From assembly GCF_023155275.1 (NCBI RefSeq), contig NZ_JALMUV010000001.1, positions 62,001 through 126,000 of the forward strand: a stretch of DNA of 64,000 nt, in the 5' to 3' direction. Each line of letters opens with the position of its first letter. The first letter of the stretch is position 1. The notes beneath the pieces are model-generated. The model was given only the letters and a program-made list of their open reading frames with translations, was not told where the DNA came from and did not search any database. Shown piece by piece: positions 10,359 to 20,070 of this stretch. The DNA is from Streptomyces rhizoryzae. GTDB taxonomy: Bacteria; Actinomycetota; Actinomycetes; Streptomycetales; Streptomycetaceae. The position numbers and the translations under genes are program-made.

Positions 10359-11645
10359 GTGGGCAACCCTTGGCTGGCACTGGAGGCGGGCGCCGACCCG
10401 GCCGAACGCATCCGCGCGGTGCGCCGGTCCCACGAGGCGTTCCTCGCCGGCGGGACGGTCGCGCCGCCGGTCCGGCAGGTGGTCGCCGACTCCTGGCGCC
10501 GCTCGGCGCGGGCCCTGGCCGCCCCGGACGGCCTGGCCCCGGTGGAACTCCACGGGACCGCGCTGCGCGACTACCGGGAGGCGCACCCGCTGGCCCGCGC
10601 GATGCCGGTCTTCCGGGAGCTGCTGGGCAGCATCGCCCAGGACGGCGCGCACCTGCTGGCGGTCTGCGACCCGCAGGGGCGGCTGCTGTGGGTGGAGGGG
10701 CACCCGGGGGTGCTGCGCCGGGCGGAGCGGATGAACTTCGTCGTCGGGGCGCGCTGGGACGAACGCCATGCCGGCACCAACGCACCGGGCACCGCGCTCG
10801 CCGCCGGCCACGCGGTCCAGATCTTCGCCACCGAGCACTACAACCGGCGGGTGCAGCCGTGGACCTGCGCCGCCGCGCCGCTGCACGACCTGCGGACCGG
10901 GCGGCTGCTGGGCGCCGTGGACATCACCGGCGGCGACCACCTGGCCGGCCCGCACAGCCTGGCCCTGGTCCGGGCCACCGCCCGCGCCGCCGAGGCGCAC
11001 CTCGCCGCGGACCTGCCGTGCTCCGGCACCTCCCTGACCTGCCTGGGCCGGGACGAGGCGCTGCTGGTCCGGGCCGGTGAGCGGCTGCGGCTGAGCCGCC
11101 GGCACAGCGAGATCATGGTGCTGCTGACCCGCCACCCGGCGGGCCTGACGGGTGATCAGCTCGCGGTGCTGCTCTACGGCGAACGGGACGTGCGCCCGGT
11201 CACCCTGCGCGCCGAACTCTCCCGCCTGCGGCAGCTCACCGGCCCCCTGCTGGCCTCCCGCCCGTACCGCCTGACCACGCCCGTCGGAACCGACCTCGAC
11301 GCCCTGGAGAGGGACCTGGCGGCCCACCGCCCGCTCCCCGCCCTCGACACCTACCCCGGCCCGCCGCTGCCCTCGTCGGAGGCGCCCGGGATCCGCCGGC
11401 TGCGCACCGGACTGGAGGACCGGCTGCGCCGCGCACTGCTCGCCACCGGCGACCCGGACCGGCTGCGTGCCTGGTCGCGCACCCCCTGGGGCGAGCACGA
11501 CCTGGAGGTCTGGGAAGCCCTGGTGGCCGCGCTGCCCGTCCGCTCCCCCGCGTACGCCGCGGCCCTCGCCACCGCCGGCCGCCTGCGCTCCGCGTACGGC
11601 CTGCCCGCCGCGCTCCCCGGCCGCGCGTCCCCCGCCGCGCGCTGA
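10359..11645 (+). CDS. GAF-domain regulator of the AcoR type, no AAA+ domain
   Basis: 428 residues. An N-terminal helical region with VVADSWRRSARA and a GAF-like sensor (LLAVCDPQGRLLW, then GARWDERHAGTNAPGTALAAG and VQPWTCAAAPLHD) match the sensor half of AcoR-type activators. The sigma-54 AAA+ domain is absent. A C-terminal winged-helix-like segment (HPAGLTGDQLAVLLYG, VTLRAELSRLRQL) instead suggests direct DNA binding with sigma-70-type promoters. The GTG at 10359 follows GAGAGG. It lies 147 bases upstream of an aldehyde dehydrogenase on the same strand. Regulators of this kind are commonly next to aldehyde or alcohol dehydrogenase genes, so that enzyme is the likely target. Confidence 0.85.
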   Translation: MGNPWLALEAGADPAERIRAVRRSHEAFLAGGTVAPPVRQVVADSWRRSARALAAPDGLAPVELHGTALRDYREAHPLARAMPVFRELLGSIAQDGAHLLAVCDPQGRLLWVEGHPGVLRRAERMNFVVGARWDERHAGTNAPGTALAAGHAVQIFATEHYNRRVQPWTCAAAPLHDLRTGRLLGAVDITGGDHLAGPHSLALVRATARAAEAHLAADLPCSGTSLTCLGRDEALLVRAGERLRLSRRHSEIMVLLTRHPAGLTGDQLAVLLYGERDVRPVTLRAELSRLRQLTGPLLASRPYRLTTPVGTDLDALERDLAAHRPLPALDTYPGPPLPSSEAPGIRRLRTGLEDRLRRALLATGDPDRLRAWSRTPWGEHDLEVWEALVAALPVRSPAYAAALATAGRLRSAYGLPAALPGRASPAAR

Positions 11646-11792
11646 CCGCCGCCCGGCGCACCGCCCGCCCCGCCGGAACCGGCGGCTCCGCCGCCCGCAA
11701 CGTCCGCGCAACGTCCGCCGCCCTACCCTCCCCGCACCGCCCGCCGCACGGGAGCGGCGGGCCGAGCCGAACGACCCTTGGGGAGGCCGCCC

Positions 11793-13408
<1,616 letters not shown>

Positions 13409-13467
13409 CCCGATTCCTCCCACCGCTATCCCCCTCCTGACCAGCTGTTCCGGACCAGTCGCCATGA

Positions 13468-13606
13468 CAGCGGCACCGTGCTGGGCACGGTGTGCCTCAT
13501 CGACCCCGACAAGCGCCCCTTGAGCGAGGCCCGACGGCTCAGGGACATCGTCATCAACGCCGGTGCCCAGGTGATCGACCGGATGGTTCGCGCCCCCGCC
13601 CGCAGT
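13468..13606 (+). pseudogene. GAF-domain protein fragment
   Basis: A plus-strand fragment reads GTVLGTVCLIDPDKRPLS, then RLRDIVINAGAQVIDRM. This is the typical end of a cyanobacterial-phytochrome-like GAF domain. It has no start, and the frame changes character after about 13606. A 5'- and 3'-truncated remnant is the simplest reading. The next 60 bases encode CGVDFVVPSSKVTPAA in another frame, which faintly resembles transposase sequence. Confidence 0.55.
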
Positions 13607-13781
13607 GCGGGGTGGACTTCGTGGTGCCGTCGAGCAAGGTGACGCCGGCCGCGGTTTGCGCCTTAGAAGCGATTCCCAAACCGAGGGTAGGGTCACGTTT
13701 TCCCAGGTGAGGTGTGTGGCCGTCGCTCGTTAGGCATGCTCGGGCCGTCGTGTCGGTGCGGGGCGCGCTGGGAGGTGGCGG

Positions 13782-14276
13782 ATGGCGTCGGTGCTGGGGG
13801 TGCTGGAGCGGCGTGAGCGGGTGGCGTTGGCTCGGGCGGAGGAGCTGAGGGCCGGGCTGGAACGGCTTCAAGCTGCTGTCGCGGAGGCGGAGGAGGCCGC
13901 GCGGCGCGCGGTCATCGCTCGCGAGGAGACCGTCGAGGCCCTGGCCGAGGCGGCCGATGAAGCCGCTCTGTCCGAGGCGCCGACGGCAGCGGTGCCAGTC
14001 GCGGTCGGCGTCGGACAGCGGGTCGAGGTGCCGCTGTGGCGCGAAGGGATGGGGACCGAGATGCTTCCGCCGGACTGCGCGCGGATCGTGGCTCTGGTCC
14101 GGGAGGACGCGGCCGACGGTGGAGAGGGGTGCGGGCACGGGCGATGTGCGAGCATCTGGGCTGACCGGCCAGTGACGCGAGGGAGCAGGCGGCGCGGTTT
14201 CGGGCGAAGCGGCTGGTGGAGCGGGGCTGGTTGGCCGAGGGGCGGCCGGGGTTGTTCAGGCCGCGGACCGGTTGAG
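13782..14276 (+). pseudogene. IS-associated coiled-coil/winged-helix protein, frameshifted
   Basis: Starts MASVLGVLERRERVALARAE with a long Ala/Glu/Arg coiled coil (residues about 5-70), then PLWREGMGTEMLPPDCARIV and a helical region. The frame then breaks near 14130-14170. The expected continuation is in other frames: RARAMCEHLG, then FRAKRLVERGWLAEGRPGLF ending at a TGA near 14276. The intact form would be about 165 residues, with a coiled coil followed by a winged helix. Related sequence occurs at 18460 and 19326, each time beside IS5-type transposase DNA. The function is unknown; a transposition accessory or DNA-binding role is inference. Confidence 0.65.
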
Positions 14277-14840
14277 GCGGCGGGGTGTCGGTCGGCCGGA
14301 GCGGGCCAGGCGGCGGGTGGCGGGGATGCTCGCGGCCCACCAGGCCATCGCCTCGGCGCTGTCGATGCGGGGCTCGTAGTCCCGGGCGAGGCGCCGGGCC
14401 CGGATCAGGTGGGAGAAACCCAGGGTGTCCACGGCGATGTGCCGCTTCCTCCCGTTGATCTTCTTCCCGGCGTCATAGCCGCGGGTGGCCGCGCCGACAG
14501 TGGCGTCGGCCTTCACCGACTGCGAATCGATGATCGCGGCGGTGGGCGCCTGCTTCTTCCCGGCCAGGGCGCGCAGCATTGTGCGCAGCCGGCCGTAGAG
14601 CTCCTTGATGAAGTCGTTGTCGCGCCAGCGGCGGAAGAACCTGTACACGGCCCGCCACTTGGGGAACTCGGCGGGCAGGCTGGCCCAGCGAACACCCTCG
14701 GCGACCAGGTAGCGCACCGCATCGATCAGCTGGCGGTGGCAATAGCCCTCCGGGCGGCCCCCTTGTCCGTTCAGCCAGGCCGGGACGGACGGTAGTGGCC
14801 GCACGATCGCCCACTCCGCGTCGGTGAGGTCGGAGCCGTA
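14256..14840 (-). pseudogene. IS5-family transposase, internally deleted
   Basis: Minus-strand sequence opens with SDLTDAEWAIVRPLPSVPAW and continues through GYCHRQLIDAVRYLVAEGV and FPKWRAVYRFFRRW, the usual IS5-family N-terminus. The first catalytic aspartate region AAIIDSQSVKA and RKRHIAVDTLGF are present. The sequence then jumps straight to ARRLARDYEPR and the C-terminal tail, so the middle of the DDE domain with the second Asp is missing. No start codon precedes SDLTDAEW. The gene is dead. Confidence 0.8.
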
Positions 14841-14899
14841 GCAATGATGCGCACGGAAGTTCGAGCAGCAGTCGTATCCCTCGGTTGGTGAACCGCTTC

Positions 14900-15730
14900 C
14901 TACCCGAGGAGGAACTGCGTCCCGACGACGTTCAGGAGCGCCAGCCGGTCGGCGTCCTCGGTGCCGGGCTGGGCGGAGTAGACCATGATCCGCAGGTCGC
15001 TGCCGGTGACGCTGAGGATGTCGCAGTCCAGGGTCAGCGCCCCGACAAGGGGGTGGTCGATGGTCTTGCGGGCGGCCTGGTGCTCGCCGACCGCGCCCGA
15101 CTGCCACAGCGTCTCGAAGTGGGCGCTGCGGCGGCGCAGTTCGGCGATGAGGGCCTTGAGGTTTGCGTCGTCGGGGTAGCGGGCGGCGGTGCGGCGCAGG
15201 TCGGCGACGAGGGAGGCCTGCAGGGCGCCCCTGGATTCGGGCGTCTGGCGCACGCGGTGGTCGGGGTTGAGGAAGTTGCGCCAGACGCCGTTGAGGTCGT
15301 CGCCCTGCCATTCGCCCATGAGGGCCGTGTAGAGGGGGTTGGCGAGCAGTTGGTTCCAGGCGGCGTCGAAGACGGCGACGGGTGTGCCGGCCAGGCGGTC
15401 CAGCATGCGGTGGACGCCGGGGGTGATGTGCCGCGGGACCATGCCGGGCCCGGGCGGCGCGAGGCCGGCCAGGCGGAACAGGTGGGCGCGTTCGTCCTGG
15501 GTGAGCCGCAGGGCGCGGGCCAGGGCTTCGACGATCTGGGGTGAGGGGCTGGTGGCGCGTCCCTGTTCCAGCCGGATGATGTAGTCGGCGGAGACGCCGG
15601 CCAGCTGGGAGAGTTCCTCGCGCCGCAGCCCGGCGGCACGCCGTCGACCCCCGCCGGGCAGGCCGACGGCCTGGGGCGGGACGCGATCGCGCCAGTGACG
15701 CAGGGCCGCGCCGAGTTCTGTGGTCGCCAT
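14900..15730 (-). CDS. XRE-family regulator with MmyB-like ligand domain
   Basis: 276 residues. The N-terminal helix-turn-helix (RAAGLRREELSQLAGVSADY, then RLEQGRATSPSPQIVEALAR) is characteristic of the streptomycete XRE/MmyB group. Residues about 100-270 form the MmyB-like sensor, with VAVFDAAWNQLLANPLYTAL and the conserved HPLVGALTLDCD. This domain is thought to bind fatty acids or redox-related ligands. The gene is divergent from a reductase gene. This pairing (XRE regulator and NAD(P)-dependent reductase) recurs at 20443-22192. Its stop codon abuts the IS5-type element. Confidence 0.92.
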   Translation of the reverse strand: MATTELGAALRHWRDRVPPQAVGLPGGGRRRAAGLRREELSQLAGVSADYIIRLEQGRATSPSPQIVEALARALRLTQDERAHLFRLAGLAPPGPGMVPRHITPGVHRMLDRLAGTPVAVFDAAWNQLLANPLYTALMGEWQGDDLNGVWRNFLNPDHRVRQTPESRGALQASLVADLRRTAARYPDDANLKALIAELRRRSAHFETLWQSGAVGEHQAARKTIDHPLVGALTLDCDILSVTGSDLRIMVYSAQPGTEDADRLALLNVVGTQFLLG

Positions 15731-15757
15731 ACCGTCGATTGTGGCAAATGAGTCGAT

Positions 15758-15806
15758 GACCAGCCTAGTACTGCCATTCCCAGGAAAACCGGTCTACTGG
15801 CTGGTC
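15758..15806. promoter_or_regulatory. Inverted repeat between XRE gene and reductase
   Basis: GACCAGCC (15758-15765) and its complement GGCTGGTC (15799-15806) flank the divergent promoter region, extended by partly matching AGTA/TACT. A plausible operator for the XRE regulator. Confidence 0.45.
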
Positions 15807-15832
15807 GCACGGTCCTCGCCAACCGTGGACGC

Positions 15833-16678
15833 ATGACACGAGCACGATTCCCTGAACGACCCGTCGTGGGGTTCATCGGGCTGGGTGACCAGGGCCTGCC
15901 CATGGCCACCGCGATCTCCGAAGCCGACTTCCCCCTGCACGCCTGGGCCCGGCGCCCCACCTCCCTGACGGCCTCGCCGAGGTCCTCCACCAGCGACACG
16001 ACACGCTCGCCGAGCTGGCCGCCGCCTGCGACATCGTCTGCCTGTGCGTGGGCACCGACGACGACGTCCTGCAGCTCGCCGATCAGCTACTCGAAGACCT
16101 TCGTCCCGGCGCCATCGTGGTCAACCAGGGCACCGGCCTGCCCGGCAACGCCGTCCGCCTGACCGAGCTGTGCGCGAAGGGCGGCGTCGAGGTGCTGGAC
16201 GCGCCGGTCAGCGGCGGCCGCCCGGCCGCGCAGGAGCGCCCGGCTGACCGTGATGGTCGGCGGCCCGCAAGCGGCGGCCGAACACTGCACACCGGTGTTC
16301 CGCTCGTTCTCCCGCCAGGTGGTGCACCTCGGTGACGCCGGGGCGGGGCAGACGGCGAAGCTGTTCAACAACGCCCTGCTGATGATGAACCAGGCCGCGA
16401 TCGCCGAGACCGTCGACCTGGCCACCCGGCTGGAGCTGGACCCGGTCCCGCTGGTGGAAGTCCTGAAGCTGGGCAGCGCCGCCAGCGCGGCCCTGTCCCT
16501 GCTGAACACCATGGTGCGGCCCGACAACGTCGACCACCTCTCCGCCGCCGAAGCCCTCGACATGCAGCTGTTCGACCAGGCCATGCGCCAGGCCGGCATC
16601 GACTCCACCCCGGCCACCGAGCGCGGCCTGGCCGGCGTCCACGGGCTCACCCAGCTCGTGCACCGCCTGAGTGCCTGA
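15833..16678 (+). pseudogene. 3-hydroxyisobutyrate dehydrogenase-like reductase, two frameshifts
   Basis: Begins VGFIGLGDQGLPMATAI, the Rossmann fold of the 6-phosphogluconate/3-hydroxyisobutyrate dehydrogenase family. Near 15967 one base is missing (the expected SLDGLAEV appears in the -1 frame). The -1 frame then runs through CDIVCLCVGTDDDVLQLADQ and APVSGGRPAA. Near 16230 a +1 shift restores the original frame for VMVGGPQAAAEHC, GAGQTAKLFNNALLMMNQA with the family lysine, and the C-terminal helices. The intact protein would be about 280 residues and typical. Either the gene has decayed recently or there are two base-call errors. It is divergent from the XRE gene and precedes the NTF2-like gene. 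Confidence 0.85.
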
Positions 16679-16715
16679 ACCACGACCGCCTTCACATCGC
16701 ACAAGGAGGGCCCCT

Positions 16716-17327
16716 ATGTCCGCCGATGACGTGACGCAGCTGGTGCTGCGCGAACGCCAGGGCCGGGACCGCGGCCGGTACCCCGAGATGGCGGCCTGCT
16801 TCGCCGACGACTCCATGGTCCAGATGAGCTGGTTTACCGGCAGCGGAGCCGAGTTCGCCCGCCAGGCCCGCGCTATGGCCGGGCGCGGCGACTACGCCGT
16901 GCACCGGCTCAGTCCACCCGCCGTCCGCCTCGACGGCGACCGGGCCCTGGCCGAACTGCCGCTGATCATCGAGTGGCGCATCGACGTCGACGGCACGGAG
17001 GCGGATCTGGCCTCCGCCTGCCGCTCGCAGTACCGAGCCCAGCGTGGCACCGACGGCCAGTGGCGCATCGCCCGGATCACCTCGATCTACGAGAAGGACC
17101 CCCTCGTCCCCGTTCTGCCGGGCGCCCGGCTCACCGTCGACCCGGACGAGCTGGCCCACTACAGGCCCTCCTACCGGTTCCTGGCCTGGTACCTGAACCG
17201 CAAGGGCTACACCGTCGGCGACCGCCACCTCGGCGACGACCGGCCCGAGGCCGTCGCGGCCCAGTACCGCGCCGAACACGCCTGGCTCCACCAGGACCCC
17301 ACCCCGGCCGCTTCGGCCACCCTCTGA
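16716..17327 (+). CDS. NTF2-like (SnoaL) family protein
   Basis: 203 residues. The first about 130 fit the NTF2/SnoaL cone fold: an N-terminal helix with RERQGRDRGRYPEMAACFAD, then strands VQMSWFTGSGAEF and LPLIIEWRIDVDG and ending QWRIARITSIYEKD. The remaining 70 residues are an extension containing YRPSYRFLAWYLNRKGY. Such proteins are often small-molecule isomerases, dehydratases or hydroxylases, or binding proteins; the reaction is not deducible. AAGGAGG lies just upstream of the ATG at 16716. It sits 37 bases after the broken reductase and 14 bases before an SDR, so the three are probably one operon. Confidence 0.85.
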   Translation: MSADDVTQLVLRERQGRDRGRYPEMAACFADDSMVQMSWFTGSGAEFARQARAMAGRGDYAVHRLSPPAVRLDGDRALAELPLIIEWRIDVDGTEADLASACRSQYRAQRGTDGQWRIARITSIYEKDPLVPVLPGARLTVDPDELAHYRPSYRFLAWYLNRKGYTVGDRHLGDDRPEAVAAQYRAEHAWLHQDPTPAASATL

Positions 17328-17341
17328 AAGGAAACGCTCCC

Positions 17342-18121
17342 ATGAGCAAGCTCGCCCTCGTCACCGGCGCCACCTCCGGCATCGGCAAGGCCTTCGCCGA
17401 ACGCCTCGCCGCCGACGGCTACGACCTGATCATCGTCGGCCGCAACAAGGACCGCCTGGAGGAGTTCGCCACCGCCCACCCCGAGGTCACCGTCCGCACC
17501 GTCGCCGCGGACCTGTCCACCGACATCGGCGTCGACACCGTCGCCGACATCTGCGCCACCGAGCCGCTGACCATGCTCGTCAACAACGCCGGAGTCGCCC
17601 ACTACATGCCCCTGGCGGACCTGCCCGCCGACAAGGCCCGCGAACTCGTCCACGTCAAGGTCGTCGCCCCCACCATGCTCACCCGCGCCGTCGTCGCCGG
17701 CATGCAGGAACGCGGCGAAGGGAAGATCATCAATGTGGCCGGGATGATCGCCTTCAGCGGCCCCGCCGACAAGGCCGTCATGCCCCGCCGCGCCGTCTAC
17801 GCCGGCAGCCTGGCCCACCTCGTCGCCATGTCCCAGACCCTCAGCGCCGAGCTGGAGGACACCGGCGTCCAGGTCCAGGTGCTGTGCCCGGGCGTGGTCG
17901 CCACCGAGTTCCACACCCGCCAGGGCCTCGACATGAGCGTCGTGCCCCGCATGAGCGCCGAGGACGTCGTCACCGCCGGCCTGCGCGGCCTCGAACTCGG
18001 CGAGGTCGTCTGCGCCCCCGGCGTCGAGGACGCCGGCCTGCTCGACGCCGTCTTCCAGGCCGACCTCGCCGCGTTCGGCGGCCAGAGCCCCGCTCTCGCC
18101 TCCCGCTACCGGGCCAACTGA
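17342..18121 (+). CDS. Short-chain dehydrogenase/reductase with altered active site
   Basis: 259 residues. The nucleotide motif TGATSGIGKAFAERL and the structural motif VNNAGV are normal. The usual YxxxK is replaced: the matching segment reads VYAGSLAHLV, with Leu in place of Lys. The serine position (NVAGMIAF) lacks the usual Ser-Ser. C-terminal LCPGVVATEFHTRQGLDMS is conserved in this subgroup. Oxidoreductase chemistry may be changed or lost. GAAAGGAA precedes the ATG. It is the last gene of the reductase/NTF2-like operon and is followed by a strong hairpin. Confidence 0.88.
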   Translation: MSKLALVTGATSGIGKAFAERLAADGYDLIIVGRNKDRLEEFATAHPEVTVRTVAADLSTDIGVDTVADICATEPLTMLVNNAGVAHYMPLADLPADKARELVHVKVVAPTMLTRAVVAGMQERGEGKIINVAGMIAFSGPADKAVMPRRAVYAGSLAHLVAMSQTLSAELEDTGVQVQVLCPGVVATEFHTRQGLDMSVVPRMSAEDVVTAGLRGLELGEVVCAPGVEDAGLLDAVFQADLAAFGGQSPALASRYRAN

Positions 18122-18135
18122 ACCAGGCCCTCGCC

Positions 18136-18165
18136 CCCGGCCCCGGCCATGCGGCCAGGGCCGGG
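18136..18165 (+). terminator. Terminator after the SDR operon
   Basis: GC-rich hairpin with 12 of 13 pairs (18136-18148 with 18153-18165) and loop ATGC, 15 bases after the stop codon. Confidence 0.8.
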
Positions 18166-18229
18166 CGACACGGGAACTGCCGCCTGTCGGCTACTCGAAC
18201 ACCTCCGCCACGGGCCGGATTACCGGCCC

Positions 18230-18344
18230 GGCCCGCAGGCCGAGGCCCTGCGGCAGGTCATCATGCAGAACTACCACCGCGACCCGGCGTGCTACTTGCG
18301 CTGGCGTACCGCCGAGGACGAAGGGCTGCCACCCTCCTCCTTGC
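18230..18344 (+). pseudogene. IS1182-type transposase fragment
   Basis: A short frame reads ALRQVIMQNYHRDP, then RWRTAEDEGLPPSS. This resembles the mid-region of IS1182-family transposases (a Q-N-Y motif followed by R-W-R-T-A-E and G-L-P-P). It is cut off directly by the left inverted repeat of the short IS5-type element. Only about 35 residues survive, so the family call is tentative. Confidence 0.5.
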
Positions 18345-18816
18345 AAGCGATTCCCAAACCGAAGGTAGGGTCACGTTTTCCCAGGTGAGGTGTGTGGCCG
18401 TCGCTCGTTAGGCATGCCCGGCCGTCGTGTCGGTGCGGGGCGTGCTGGGAGGTGGCGGATGGCGTCGGTGCTGGGGGTGCTGGAGCGGCGTGAGCGGGTG
18501 GCGTTGGCTCGGGCGGAGGAGGCCGCGCGGCGCGCGGACATCGCTCGCGAGGAGACCGTCGAGGCCCTGGCCGAGGCGGCCGATGTAGCCGCTGTATCCG
18601 AGGCGCCGACGGCCGTTCGGAGCTGGACGCGGACGGAGCAAGCACGCCACAGTGGGGCACCGGGCCTGCTGATGGTTCGTTGACTCGCCATCACCGAACT
18701 GTGCGGGAGGCCCTTACCCTTCTCCTGTGCGCCGACTGCGGAGCGATCACCCGAATGAGGCTGATACGCACGGAAGTTCGAGCAGTAGCCATATCCCTCG
18801 GTTTGGAAATCGCTTC
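18345..18816. mobile_element. Short internally deleted relative of the IS5-type element
   Basis: About 470 bases with terminal inverted repeats of the same family (AAGCGATTCCCAAACCGA at the left; the complement of the right end reads AAGCGATTTCCAAACCGA). Its left 270 bases match 13668-13990 closely except for one internal deletion. Its last about 45 bases match the right end of the long element (CGCACGGAAGTTCGAGCAG). Almost all of the transposase is missing. It carries a truncated accessory-protein start (ATG near 18460) and looks like a non-autonomous, MITE-like derivative. It separates the IS1182-type fragment from a second transposase remnant. Confidence 0.8.
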
Positions 18817-18819
18817 TCA

Positions 18820-19300
18820 CAAAGAGCGTCCACGCGGCCGCCTCTGTCCCCGCCGCCACGACCGGCCACGATCCGGCCAAGCGGGTGCCGGGCCGCAAGC
18901 GCGGCCCGGCCGTGGACGTCCTCGGCCTGGTCATCGCAGTCGTCGTCCTCGCCGCGAACGTTCACGACAACACCGCAGGCATCGCTCTGCTGAGCGAGGT
19001 CGCCGAGAACGCCGGCGGCACCGTCAGCAAGGCTCTGGTCGACCAGGGCTTCAAGACCCAGGTCGTCACACACGGAGCCGGCCTCGGCATCGACGTGGAG
19101 ATCGTCCAACGCGACCCGCAGCACAAGGGGTTCGTCCCGCAGCCGAAGCAGTGGAGGGTCGAGCAGACTTACGGGATCTCGATACTGCACCGACGTCTGG
19201 TCCGCGACTACGAACACCACCCCTCCTCCTCGACCTCCCGCGTCTACTGGGCAATGACCCCTGTGATGGTCCGATGCCTCACCGGCGCGAACACCCCCCA
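18820..19300 (+). pseudogene. IS5-family transposase, C-terminal half
   Basis: Plus-strand sequence reads GRKRGPAVDVLGLVIAVVV, then ALVDQGFKTQVV, DVEIVQRDPQHKGF, QPKQWRVEQTYGI and HRRLVRDYEHHPSSSTSRV. This is the second half of an IS5-family DDE domain including the C-terminal E-T-Y-G motif, here EQTYGI. The N-terminal half is absent; the short MITE-like element lies directly upstream. The frame continues without a stop into the accessory protein that follows. Confidence 0.8.
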
Positions 19301-19325
19301 CCTGGCGCGAAACGGCGGCAGCCGT

Positions 19326-19724
19326 GTGAACATCCAGTCTCTCCTCCAGGCACTGGACATCCAGGAAGAGGCCGCCCGGGCCCTGGCCGACGACCTCCGC
19401 GCGCAGATCGACGACCTACAGATCCGGCTGCGGGAAGCCGAGACCCACCTCGAACACCTCGCGATCACCCGCAAGACCGTCACCAGCCTCGCCGACCGGA
19501 TCCCCGCCTCCCCGCCCCAACTGCCCGAGCATCCGGACTACGCCCGCATTCTCACCGTGCTCAACGAGGCCACCGGACCGCTGCGGGCCAAGGACGTCTG
19601 CCAGGCCCTCGGCCACGAACTCCTACCCAAGAACGTCGAGGGCACCCGAGCCAAGCTGAAACGCCTGGTCAAACTCGGCGTCCTCGCCGAAGCCGACACG
19701 GGCAGCTTCGCCAGGAAGCAATAG
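19326..19724 (+). CDS. IS-associated coiled-coil/winged-helix protein
   Basis: About 132 residues from the GTG at 19326. A coiled coil (QALDIQEEAARALADDLRAQ, continuing through LREAETHLEHLAITRKT) leads to a loop with HPDYARILTVLNEATGPL. A C-terminal winged-helix-like segment follows (AKDVCQALGHELLPKN, RAKLKRLVKLGVLAEADTG). The architecture matches the broken protein at 13782 and the C-terminal half is better preserved. It directly follows a transposase remnant in the same frame with no stop between them, so the start is uncertain and it could be a fusion tail. The function is unknown. Confidence 0.55.
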   Translation: MNIQSLLQALDIQEEAARALADDLRAQIDDLQIRLREAETHLEHLAITRKTVTSLADRIPASPPQLPEHPDYARILTVLNEATGPLRAKDVCQALGHELLPKNVEGTRAKLKRLVKLGVLAEADTGSFARKQ

Positions 19725-19884
19725 CCGCCGCTACGACCAGCATCCCTGACGCAACCCTCATACGGAAACGGACATCACTTCACGAACCGTCCACTGAGAA
19801 CCCCTGACGCAATGCGGGTGGCCGTGCCTTCCGGGCATGTGCGTGGGTTGCTTGCGTGTGGGTTAAACGGAACCCTCAACCCTG

Positions 19885-20070
19885 GCTGGCTGATGATGAG
19901 TTGTGGTCGAGGAGTTGTGGTCGAGGAGCAAGCCGTTGTTGCCGGTTCCGGTGCGTCGGCACCGGCATCCCGGCCGGAAGCGGGTGCTTGGACGACCGCA
20001 AGGTGTTGTACGGCATCCTGTTCCGTCCTCTACACCGGCATCCAGTGGGAGTGGCTGCCCGTCGCCCCGC
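19885..20070 (+). pseudogene. IS5-family transposase N-terminal fragment with tandem duplication
   Basis: Reads WLADDELW, then LWSRSKPLLPVPVRRHRHPG, with later pieces (DRKVLYGILF, VLYTGIQWEWLP) in other frames. That order is the usual start of an IS5-family transposase. A 14-bp tandem duplication (GAGTTGTGGTCGAG at 19898-19911 and 19912-19925) and further indels destroy the frame. It meets an oppositely oriented transposase fragment near 20070. Confidence 0.7.

Larger units (their letters stand above)
13666..14899. mobile_element. IS5-type element with imperfect terminal inverted repeats
   Basis: About 1.23 kb bounded by inverted repeats. The left end (13666-13687) and the complement of the right end (14878-14899) share GAAGCG and AACCGAGGG, with about 18 of 22 positions equal. 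Inside are two convergent broken genes: an accessory coiled-coil/winged-helix protein on the plus strand and an IS5-family transposase on the minus strand. Flanks are CTTA on the left and CTAC on the right, so no exact target duplication remains. The right end touches the stop codon of the XRE gene. Confidence 0.75.
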
